Assembly: GCA_051745935.1 (NCBI GenBank)
Contig: JBNJEM010000589.1
Location: 1-5,045 of the forward strand
Direction: 5' to 3'
DNA length: 5,045 bases
Source of the DNA: JBNJEM01 sp051745935
GTDB lineage: Bacteria > Planctomycetota > Planctomycetia > Pirellulales > Pirellulaceae
The notes beneath the pieces are model-generated. The model made no database searches. It was not told the DNA's origin and worked only from the letters and a program-made list of their open reading frames with translations. This document shows, in pieces, positions 1 through 4,953 of this stretch. The position numbers were made by a program, and so were the translations under genes. Each line of letters opens with the position of its first letter. Within the stretch, counting starts at the first letter, position 1.

Positions 1-60
1 AATCTTCCTGTCCTCGAATCTTCCTGTCCTCGAATCTTCCTGTCCTCGAATCTTCCTGTC
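1..60. repeat. 16-bp tandem repeat array
   Basis: Three perfect head-to-tail copies of AATCTTCCTGTCCTCG occupy 1-16, 17-32 and 33-48, and a fourth partial copy (12 bases) runs to 60. The array probably continues beyond the left edge. The unit is not a multiple of three, so any reading frame would cycle through a 16-residue peptide. There is no start context or downstream ORF in frame, so I treat it as an intergenic simple repeat. Units are contiguous, with no spacers, so it is not a CRISPR array. Confidence 0.95.
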
Positions 61-99
61 GTTCCTTACCGCGCAAAGTGTCAGCTGATGGAGGGCAAT

Positions 100-342
100 A
101 TGGGTCCAGTGGAGCTGGCGGAGTGGACTGTCGGCAATCCGTTTCTGAAAAACCTGGACGTTTTCGGCGGTCGGTTCGACAGAAAGATTTTGCGACAGGA
201 AAATCGTGTTTTACAGCCCGTAATAAAACCGAGTTCTCACTTCCAAACCCCCTTGGATTACGGGACATCCGCATGGTTTTATGATGGGGCCTTATGGAAA
301 GATCAACGTCAGACGGCTAAATACCTCTATTCGCTTAGCTGA
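100..342 (+). CDS. possible small hypothetical protein (80 aa)
   Basis: An 80-codon ORF starts with ATG at 100, preceded by a good Shine-Dalgarno (GGAGGG, 90-95). An upstream in-frame ATG at 88 overlaps that site and is less likely. I do not recognise the product: no signal peptide, membrane segment or known motif is visible, and the middle is rich in charged and aromatic residues (for example WFYDGALWKDQ). Third positions are GC-rich in the first ~25 codons and less so afterwards. The stop codon overlaps the 3' end of the convergent minus-strand DUF3343 gene by 16 bases. It could be a real small gene, a remnant of a decayed gene, or chance; the ribosome binding site is the only positive evidence. 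Confidence 0.22.
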   Translation: MGPVELAEWTVGNPFLKNLDVFGGRFDRKILRQENRVLQPVIKPSSHFQTPLDYGTSAWFYDGALWKDQRQTAKYLYSLS

Positions 343-554
343 TGTATGGCTTGGATCTCCAGGTCGAGCCGTTCAATTTCAGCCTCCACCGCTTCCCGCT
401 GTTGCCAGGCAAAGCGAAGCGCCGTGCCACAATCACTGGAAAGATGCCGCGGCGTTGGAATGGGCTTACAAGCCAAACCACGATCCTGTAATGCCTTTTC
501 CAACCGGAATACCGTGTGCGTCGAAAAGAACAGCACCACGCCTTGCTGATCCAT
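327..554 (-). CDS. DUF3343 family protein (putative Se/S carrier-like)
   Basis: A 75-residue soluble protein. It opens with a beta strand and a Ser-Thr-His turn (GVVLFFSTHT, residues 5-14), continues with a helix, and then has the family signature around PTPRHLSSDCG (residues 33-43) with Cys42, the expected functional cysteine; a second Cys is at 29. The C-terminal ~25 residues are charged and probably helical (EAVEAEIERLDLEIQA). This order and length match DUF3343, a family described as putative Se/S carriers and often found beside TusA/YedF-type proteins. The ATG at 554 is one base after the stop of the tusA-like gene, and its purine-rich AAAAAGGA ribosome site lies inside the last codons of that gene, so the two are probably translationally coupled. 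The exact biochemical role is not established; sulfur or selenium transfer is inferred from family and neighbour. No clear terminator is visible after the stop. Confidence 0.85.
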   Translation of the reverse strand: MDQQGVVLFFSTHTVFRLEKALQDRGLACKPIPTPRHLSSDCGTALRFAWQQREAVEAEIERLDLEIQAIHQLSE

Positions 555-555
555 G

Positions 556-789
556 CTAATCCTTTTTCACAATCAGCGCGAAGCCTTCATCTCCCGACTC
601 GGTCAGCTCCACGCGACAGGAGAGTGATTCAGCCATCCGAGTCACGTTCTCGCAACTGGTGGCCGTATCAACCATGACTGAAATCGTCCCACGACTCAGA
701 CTATTGATCGCCTCTCTCACGCGCAACACCGGTTCCGGACACGATAGGCCTCGAGCATCAACTGTTTTGTCCGCTGTTTTGTCCGCCAT
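556..789 (-). CDS. TusA/YedF-like sulfur carrier protein
   Basis: A 77-residue cytoplasmic protein of the TusA (SirA/YedF) fold. The persulfide-carrying site is in DARGLSCPEPVL (residues 11-22), with Cys17 in the diagnostic CPxP motif, followed by the first helix (RVREAINSL), the strand TISVMVD, and a segment (CENVTRMAES, residues 46-55) that resembles the D-x-x-x-x-ENV-x-R-x-A pattern of YedF-type members. Such proteins relay sulfur, and in some organisms probably selenium, as a Cys-bound persulfide from cysteine desulfurases. I chose the ATG at 789 because GAGGGAG lies just ahead of it; an in-frame ATG at 819 has no ribosome site and adds ten residues unlike the family. Residues 2-9 are an ADKT-ADKT duplication encoded by a perfect 12-bp repeat. 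It is first of a two-gene unit with DUF3343. I leave the symbol blank because tusA and yedF cannot be told apart here. Confidence 0.9.
   Translation of the reverse strand: MADKTADKTVDARGLSCPEPVLRVREAINSLSRGTISVMVDTATSCENVTRMAESLSCRVELTESGDEGFALIVKKD
763..786. repeat. 12-bp direct duplication within tusA-like 5' end
   Basis: TGTTTTGTCCGC occurs twice back to back (763-774 and 775-786) directly after the start codon on the minus strand. Twelve bases keep the frame, giving ADKTADKT at the N terminus ahead of the first conserved strand. It looks like a recent slippage duplication in a tolerant region. Confidence 0.9.
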
Positions 790-791
790 AA

Positions 792-798
792 CTCCCTC
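792..798 (-). promoter_or_regulatory. ribosome binding site of tusA-like gene
   Basis: On the minus strand GAGGGAG lies just before the ATG at 789; the GAGG core is five bases from the start. This site decides the start over the upstream in-frame ATG at 819. Confidence 0.7.
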
Positions 799-1075
799 GC
801 CACGTTCAACCCCCGACATCCGTCAAGGGAGCCCTTTTGCAACAGACCGCGCATTTGCATTTCGCATCAAACTCAACTCGCACCCATTTCCCGCCTTGTG
901 GTGAAACGCTTGTCCCGTCTCGGACGACTGCCCGGCATCCAATGATACGGGATCCTCGCGGCCTGGACTTCCCGTGAGCTTGAATGTCGCCGTCACGTCC
1001 CGCGTCGGAAAAACAGGGTCATGGGACCGCATCGCCGCGTTAACGCACCGTTATACTTCAGGTGGTTGGATTTTT

Positions 1076-1154
1076 CCGGGTGGAAAGCTGCCCGACGCAA
1101 GCCGTCCTCCCGTTGGTCGGACTCGCGGCGGACAAATTCATCCGCGACCGGTAT
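1076..1154 (+). repeat. imperfect ~75-bp direct repeat, copy A
   Basis: This block matches copy B at 1307-1380 in two clear parts: GGGT(T)GGAAAGnTGCCCG near the start and GGACTCGCGGCGG in the middle. Both end in GGTAT after a CCG-rich stretch. A few small indels separate the copies. The function is unknown; it could be a duplicated intergenic repeat or a shared regulatory region. Confidence 0.55.
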
Positions 1155-1306
1155 ATTCTATTGTGTTTTCAAGGCATGAGCTACCGGCTACCGCGACCAT
1201 GGGGCCCCCGCGTTTGAGCCCAGTTGTCCCGCGGCCACTTGACGAAACCCTCTGGCTGGACAAGAGTTTCAAGAGAGGCTCATGTTGCCGGTTGACATGC
1301 CCCCTT

Positions 1307-1380
1307 CGGGTTGGAAAGATGCCCGCCACGGCTCGCTGCCCCGGGACTCGCGGCGGGAAACGTCCGTGGCGATAGGTATT
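1307..1380 (+). repeat. imperfect ~75-bp direct repeat, copy B
   Basis: Second copy of the block at 1076-1154, with starts 231 bases apart. The conserved cores are GGAAAGATGCCCG (1313-1325) and GGACTCGCGGCGG (1343-1355). This copy ends about 75 bases before the start of the selenoprotein candidate, so it may fall in its promoter region. Confidence 0.55.
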
Positions 1381-1440
1381 GGGGCCGTTTGGGGGACGCT
1401 GTTTCCGCGGCTACACGCGGACGATTAAACGCGCAAATGC

Positions 1441-1447
1441 GAAAGGA
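1441..1447 (+). promoter_or_regulatory. ribosome binding site of selenoprotein candidate
   Basis: GAAAGGA precedes the GTG at 1455 by seven bases, a normal distance. It supports GTG 1455 over the in-frame ATG at 1437, which would place this site inside the coding region and has no ribosome site of its own. Confidence 0.55.
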
Positions 1448-1454
1448 TCTGGTT

Positions 1455-1688
1455 GTGGAGTATCTGTTTATCATTGGCTTGCTCGTCGCTTGGTTTGTAT
1501 TGCAGCTTTGGATACTGCCTAAATTTGGCATCTCCACGTGAATGAAGGGTCAATGTTCCGTGAGTTCACGGAGATCGCCAGCGGAAGGTGAAGGGGAAGC
1601 TGCTGATTCAGAAGGGTCGACGACGGATCGCGCGGTGGACGCTGACCAATGGTCCTCTGACCGGGATCAGCCCAGCGGGCATGCGTGA
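1455..1688 (+). CDS. candidate small membrane selenoprotein (TGA at 1539-1541 read as Sec)
   Basis: Read through the in-frame TGA, this gene gives 77 residues from GTG 1455 (83 from ATG 1437). Residues 3-22 are one strongly hydrophobic span (YLFIIGLLVAWFVLQLWIL), followed by PKFGIST and then the TGA as residue 29. The next residues are MKGQC, so Sec29 and Cys34 would form a U-x4-C pair next to the membrane, the usual layout for a redox or metal-binding pair with Sec replacing Cys. The remaining 43 residues are hydrophilic and acidic (Glu, Asp, Ser, Gly). The frame stays open for 48 codons until TGA 1686-1688. Three features argue against a plain stop: the abrupt end directly after a membrane span, the Cys codon five residues beyond, and a SECIS-like hairpin at 1547-1578. 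I have a loose memory of small planctomycete proteins with a similar hydrophobic span and a C-x4-C motif at this place, but could not check it. The tusA-like/DUF3343 pair, a possible selenium-handling unit, is divergent and ~670 bases away. Alternative: a 28-residue microprotein ending at 1541. The molecular function is unknown. Confidence 0.62.
1547..1578 (+). promoter_or_regulatory. candidate bacterial SECIS element
   Basis: The upper hairpin at 1556-1573 has seven pairs (UUCCGUG with CACGGAG, including one U-G) closing a four-base loop AGUU at 1563-1566. G is in the second loop position, followed by U, as is typical of bacterial SECIS loops. The loop begins 21 bases after the TGA and the hairpin base 14 bases after it. 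A lower stem can form between GGGUC (1547-1551) and GAUCGC (1573-1578, one bulged G), with an asymmetric bulge on the 5' side. Bacterial SECIS elements lie within the coding sequence directly after the UGA and bind SelB; the E. coli fdhF element also needs only a short upper hairpin about 11 bases from the UGA. The fold was made by eye. Confidence 0.6.
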
Positions 1689-1787
1689 GAGGGTACGGGG
1701 CGCAGGATTCCACTTTGGGGGCGTTTTTGACCGATAACGACCCAGGGCGTGCTAATCCAACCGACCCGCGCCGCCACCAGTCTATTG

Positions 1788-1807
1788 CCGGCGGTATAAA
1801 ACCGCGG
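1788..1807 (+). repeat. strong GC hairpin (possible terminator-like structure)
   Basis: GCGGT (1791-1795) and ACCGC (1801-1805) form a perfect stem around the loop ATAAA. Two more C-G pairs (1788-1789 with 1806-1807) extend it past one bulged G. An alternative outer pairing GCCGG (1787-1791) with CCGGC (1811-1815) is also possible. No T-run follows on the plus strand, so a classical intrinsic terminator is not supported. It lies 100 bases after the selenoprotein candidate and ~135 bases before the feoA promoter, so it may mark the transcript end of the former. Confidence 0.45.
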
Positions 1808-1941
1808 AAACCGGCTGGGCCGGGTGGGTGGATGGTCGGGTTGTCGGGACGGGGAAGGAAAGTAACCTGCTGAAATTCGCGGGGTTTCGTGGTGGCTTCC
1901 GGGTGTGGAAAAAAACTTCGTGCTGTACTCGGGTATGGTCC

Positions 1942-1970
1942 TTGCGTGTTTGCTTCGATGGCGATAAACT
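1942..1970 (+). promoter_or_regulatory. candidate sigma-70 promoter of feoAB
   Basis: TTGCGT (1942-1947) and TAAACT (1965-1970) are separated by exactly 17 bases. They match three and four positions of the -35 and -10 consensus respectively. Transcription would start near 1977, about 45 bases before feoA and just ahead of the Fur-like palindrome. The spacing and position are good; the match itself is moderate. Confidence 0.4.
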
Positions 1971-1984
1971 ATAGGTGGATGTAT

Positions 1985-1999
1985 TGAGATTTAGTCTCA
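1985..1999. promoter_or_regulatory. Fur-box-like palindrome upstream of feoA
   Basis: TGAGATTTAGTCTCA is a 7-1-7 inverted repeat with a single mismatched pair. It agrees with the Fur 7-1-7 consensus TGATAATNATTATCA at 10 of 14 defined positions. It lies 21 bases before the feoA start and directly downstream of the candidate -10 element, where a bound repressor would block transcription. Fur-type repression of feoAB under iron sufficiency is common in bacteria; that this site is bound by Fur is inference, and another metal-responsive regulator is possible. Confidence 0.55.
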
Positions 2000-2020
2000 T
2001 TTTCAGTAGAGAGCCACGCC

Positions 2021-2278
2021 GTGATCGACCGAACACACAGTTGCGAGCCCATTCCGATCGAACGGTTACGTAGAGGGCAATCCGCGTGGATTGATCGGTT
2101 TGTGGGGTGTTCGGAACACGTGCGGCGATTGGAGGAAATGGGGTTGCGCCCGGGCATGCGCGTCACGGTGTTACGACACGGGAAGCCGTGTATCATTCGA
2201 GCTGGTGGGTGCCGGATCTGCTTTCGATGTAGTGATTTGCTGGGCGTGTTGGTTCGCGGTCAACAGACCACTCCGTAA
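2021..2278 (+). CDS. feoA: ferrous iron transport protein A
   Basis: An 85-residue small cytoplasmic protein with the SH3-like fold of FeoA, which supports FeoB during Fe2+ uptake. Seen in order: the first strand and turn (PIERLRRGQSAWIDRFVG, 12-29), the diagnostic helix RRLEEMGLRPG (35-45), the strand pair MRVTVLRHGKPCIIRAGG (46-63), and the last strand LLGVLVRG (73-80). The length is normal for the family. The start is GTG 2021; a weak AGAGAG lies about eight bases ahead and there is no better start. It is unusually rich in Cys: positions 8, 30, 57, 64, 67 and 70, the last three forming C-x2-C-x2-C where I would expect mostly Ser and Ala. It precedes feoB by 123 bases on the same strand and probably shares its promoter and the Fur-like site. 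Confidence 0.9.
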   Translation: MIDRTHSCEPIPIERLRRGQSAWIDRFVGCSEHVRRLEEMGLRPGMRVTVLRHGKPCIIRAGGCRICFRCSDLLGVLVRGQQTTP

Positions 2279-2401
2279 CGGAGCGTCGAGGGCCCTTATC
2301 TTTGTGGTTTCGTGGTATGGTTTTGGTGGACACGTTGTCTCATGAAGTAGCAATAGTGTCCCGTACAGTCGCTGATATCGGGTATCCCGTCACAATTTGC
2401 A

Positions 2402-4690
2402 ATGTCCAATACCACCGCTGGAGCGAAAATTTGCGTCGCTTTGCTGGGCAATCCAAACACGGGCAAGTCGACGCTGTTCACGGCGTTGGTTGGCACGGCT
2501 CAGCGGGTCGGTAATTACCCCGGCGTGACGGTGGAGAAGAAAATTGGGCAGACTCGGTACGCGGGGCGGCAGGTGACCGTGATTGACCTGCCCGGCACGT
2601 ACAGTCTTGCGCCGCGAGCCGTGGATGAGACGGTCACGGTGGATGTGTTGCTTGGCCGTCGCCGGGATGCTGAAACGCCGGATGTGATCGTCTGCATCGT
2701 GGACGCGAGCAATCTGGAGCGGAATCTGTATTTGGTCAGTCAGGCGCTGGAGTTGGATCGTCCTCTGGTGATTGCCTTGAACAAGGTGGACATCGTCGAG
2801 GAACGCGGGGATCACATCGACCTCGAGCGTCTCCGACAGCGGCTTGGGGTTCCGATCATTGAAACGCAGGCGCATCGCCGTCTTGGGGTGGAAGATCTCA
2901 AGCGCGCCGTGATCGAAGCGGTCGGCTCTCCGCCGCCCGCCACGCCCAGCCCGTTGCCCCCAGTTTTCCGCGAAGAAGTGGCGTTGTTGAAGAACGCCTG
3001 GGACAATCACCAAAATCGCAAGGTCCCACGCTATTTGGCGGAACGTTTGTTGCTGGATACGGGGGGCTATCTGGAACATCCTGATTTTGGTGGCAGCGAT
3101 CCGCATCTGGTGGCGGAGGTTCACGCGGCTCGCCGGCGCCTCGCTGAAAAAGGGTGCATGGTCCCGGCCGTGGAAACGATGGCACGCTATCAATGGGTGG
3201 ACCGCGTTCTGAAAGGGGTTGTGGAGCGGGGAAGTGGGGAACGGACGACGGTTACCGATTGGATCGATCGCGTGGCCACGCATCGGGTGTCTGGCGGGAT
3301 CATCTTCGCGGTGCTCATGATCATCGTGTTCCAGGCGATTTTTTCCTGGGCGGGCCCGTTTCAGGAGTTCATTGAACAGGCCACGGCGGCACTGGGAGCT
3401 TGGATCACGACGTTGATGCCCGCCGGGGTGCTGCAATCATTGCTTTCCGATGGCGTGGTGGCCGGGGTCGGCGCCGTATTGGCATTTCTGCCGCAAATTG
3501 CCATGTTGTTTTTGTTCGTGGCGATTCTGGAAGAGTGTGGCTACATGTCCCGCGCCGCGTACCTCATGGACGGCATGATGTCGCGGGTGGGGTTGAGTGG
3601 CAAATCCTGTATCCCACTTTTGTCTTCGTTTGCCTGTGCGGTGCCCGGTATTATGGCCACCCGCGTGATCGAGGACCGGCGTGATCGACTGGTGACGATC
3701 CTGGTCGCGCCGTTGATGAGTTGCAGCGCTCGACTTCCCGTCTACACCTTGCTGATCGGCGCCTTTATCCCGAACCGTCGATTTCTAGGGGGGTGGCTCG
3801 GGTTACAGGGAATAACCCTCTTGGCGCTCTATGCGCTCGGCATCGTGGTGGCGACGTGCGCCGCGAAGGCTCTGAAGGTCGTATTCTTCAAGGGCGAGAC
3901 GCCGCCGTTCGTTATCGAATTGCCTGACTACCGGTTTCCGTCCGCCAAAACAGTGCTAAGTCGCGTGCGAGAACAATGTTGGACCTTTATCCGAGGGGCC
4001 GGGACGCTGATCCTGGCGGTGACCGTTATCGTTTGGGCCGCCGCCTACTTTCCGCGTCCGGAGAAAGTCAAAGTGGAGATACAAAGTCGGTTCGCGGACG
4101 ACGTGGCACGGATTGAAAGACAACTGGAGACGGCCCGTTCGAGCCTCGACGCCTCGTGGAACGACAGCCAACGAAGACAACGGATCGCGGAGTTGAAGGA
4201 AGCCAGAAAAGAACTTGAAACCACGATCTCCAACCACGTGGCGGGCGCCTATATGGAACAAAGCGTGCTCGGGCGTTTGGGAAAGCTGGTCGCCCCCGTC
4301 GTTCGGCCCCTTGGCTGGGATTGGCGCATCGGATGCTCCGTTATCGCCTCTTTTCCTGCCCGTGAAGTTGTCATTGGCGCGATGGGAGTCATCTACAACT
4401 TGGGGGATAACGCGAGCGAGCATTCCAGGTCGCTCAAGCAGAAACTCGCGGCCCAAACATGGCCAGGTACGAATCGCCCCATATTCACGGTCCCCGTCGC
4501 CCTTTCCATCATGGTGTTCTTCGCCCTTTGCGCGCAATGCGCGGCGACCTTGATCGTCATACGAAAGGAAGCCGGGAACTGGAAATGGGCAGCGTTCGCT
4601 TTCATCTACATGACCTGCTTGGCATACGTCGGCGCCCTGCTGACATATCAAATCGGGACGTGGTTGAGCGGGTTGGTTATTGGTTACTAG
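2402..4690 (+). CDS. feoB: ferrous iron transporter FeoB
   Basis: A 762-residue inner-membrane Fe2+ transporter with an N-terminal G domain. The G motifs are complete: GNPNTGKST (16-24), Thr43 in GVTVE, DLPG (62-65) and NKVD (127-130). A helical linker domain (about 185-285) follows. The membrane part starts near 297 and contains the first gate with ILEECGYMSRAAYLMD (375-390), conserved Cys412 and Cys441, FIRGAGTLILAVTVIVWA (529-546), and the second gate PLGWDWRIGCSVIASFPAREVV (636-657). A hydrophilic, coiled-coil-like segment lies at about 551-617 between two spans, probably outside the cytoplasm. The end has the typical last spans (FFALCAQCAATL, then WKWAAFAFIYMTCLAYVGALL). ATG 2402 keeps the complete first strand of the G domain; the ribosome site is weak, and a small CGGG/CCCG hairpin sits at 2379-2389. 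The stop codon and last residues (VIGY) lie in the first unit of a 14-bp repeat array. No feoC follows. Confidence 0.97.
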   Translation: MSNTTAGAKICVALLGNPNTGKSTLFTALVGTAQRVGNYPGVTVEKKIGQTRYAGRQVTVIDLPGTYSLAPRAVDETVTVDVLLGRRRDAETPDVIVCIVDASNLERNLYLVSQALELDRPLVIALNKVDIVEERGDHIDLERLRQRLGVPIIETQAHRRLGVEDLKRAVIEAVGSPPPATPSPLPPVFREEVALLKNAWDNHQNRKVPRYLAERLLLDTGGYLEHPDFGGSDPHLVAEVHAARRRLAEKGCMVPAVETMARYQWVDRVLKGVVERGSGERTTVTDWIDRVATHRVSGGIIFAVLMIIVFQAIFSWAGPFQEFIEQATAALGAWITTLMPAGVLQSLLSDGVVAGVGAVLAFLPQIAMLFLFVAILEECGYMSRAAYLMDGMMSRVGLSGKSCIPLLSSFACAVPGIMATRVIEDRRDRLVTILVAPLMSCSARLPVYTLLIGAFIPNRRFLGGWLGLQGITLLALYALGIVVATCAAKALKVVFFKGETPPFVIELPDYRFPSAKTVLSRVREQCWTFIRGAGTLILAVTVIVWAAAYFPRPEKVKVEIQSRFADDVARIERQLETARSSLDASWNDSQRRQRIAELKEARKELETTISNHVAGAYMEQSVLGRLGKLVAPVVRPLGWDWRIGCSVIASFPAREVVIGAMGVIYNLGDNASEHSRSLKQKLAAQTWPGTNRPIFTVPVALSIMVFFALCAQCAATLIVIRKEAGNWKWAAFAFIYMTCLAYVGALLTYQIGTWLSGLVIGY

Positions 4691-4746
4691 TTATTGGTTA
4701 CTAGTTATTGGTTACTAGTTATTGGTTACTAGTTATTGGTTATTAG
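4677..4746. repeat. 14-bp tandem repeat array overlapping the feoB stop
   Basis: Five contiguous units of TTATTGGTTACTAG run from 4677 to 4746; the first four are perfect and the fifth has one C-to-T change. The first unit encodes the last residues of FeoB and its TAG stop (4688-4690). Each unit carries its own TAG, but because 14 is not a multiple of three only the first is in the feoB frame. The AT-rich array contrasts sharply with the GC-rich surroundings. Confidence 0.95.
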
Positions 4747-4953
4747 TGGTTGCGATTTGTGACCGGATCGGGGGCGTTTTCGAGGACGGGACGCCAATCT
4801 GGTCTGATGAAAACTCTGGTAACACTTTACCTGTCGGAATCAGAACAACATGCGATCCCTGTGGTCCTTTCGGTCGCTTAGCTCCTTGCTTGAACACCAG
4901 CACGCCGTGCGGCCCAACAAAGTTGGCGGCAGAGGTTGAGGTGTTTCGTAGCC

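Larger units (their letters stand above)
790..1440. other. spacer without a convincing gene
   Basis: About 650 bases between the minus-strand tusA-like gene and the plus-strand selenoprotein candidate. Open frames exist on both strands (for example 974-1375 plus and 823-1032 minus), but their products are Pro/Arg/Gly-rich, lack domains and lack ribosome sites, as expected from GC-rich non-coding DNA. What the stretch does contain is an imperfect duplicated block (1076-1154 and 1307-1380), a consensus-like TTGACA at 1292-1297 without a matching -10 element, and a small perfect hairpin CCGCG/CGCGG at 1405-1420. Promoters for both divergent units should lie here, but I cannot place either with confidence. 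Confidence 0.6.
1689..2020 (+). other. intergenic leader region upstream of feoA
   Basis: About 330 bases with no recognisable gene. It holds a stable hairpin at 1788-1807, a candidate promoter at 1942-1970 and a Fur-like palindrome at 1985-1999, each listed separately. The open frames across it (1685-1873 plus, 1782-2036 minus) have Pro/Arg/Gly-rich products without motifs. Confidence 0.6.

Noticed and set aside
1..60. CRISPR array at the left edge
   Set aside because: The units are contiguous 16-mers without spacers, and no cas genes are present.
817..819. Upstream ATG for the tusA-like gene
   Set aside because: There is no ribosome site ahead of it, while GAGGGAG directly precedes the ATG at 789, which also gives the normal family length.
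1292..1320. Promoter with consensus -35 TTGACA ahead of the selenoprotein candidate
   Set aside because: The 17-base spacing leads to AAAGAT, a poor -10 element, and the site is ~160 bases from the start, inside the edge of repeat copy B.
974..1375. 133-codon plus-strand ORF in the spacer
   Set aside because: It has Pro/Arg/Gly-rich composition without a ribosome site or domain, and crosses both repeat copies.
1311..1541. Long start for the small membrane protein (76 residues ending at the TGA)
   Set aside because: The first ~45 residues are Arg/Ala/Gly-rich, run through repeat copy B and lack a ribosome site; GAAAGGA before GTG 1455 fits better.
1539..1541. The TGA as an ordinary stop codon or a frameshifted pseudogene
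   Set aside because: It is not excluded, but the open frame beyond it, the Cys five residues on and the hairpin at SECIS distance favour Sec; no frameshift is needed to join the two halves.
2390..3436. 348-codon minus-strand ORF opposite feoB
   Set aside because: It lies antisense to the complete G domain and linker of FeoB, is rich in His, Arg and Pro with no domain, and is a shadow of GC-rich codon usage on the other strand.
3956..4651. 231-codon minus-strand ORF opposite the 3' half of feoB
   Set aside because: It is antisense to well-conserved FeoB membrane segments, with no ribosome site and no recognisable motif.
4772..4794. Intrinsic terminator for feoB
   Set aside because: Only five pairs around a 13-base loop and no T-run follow.
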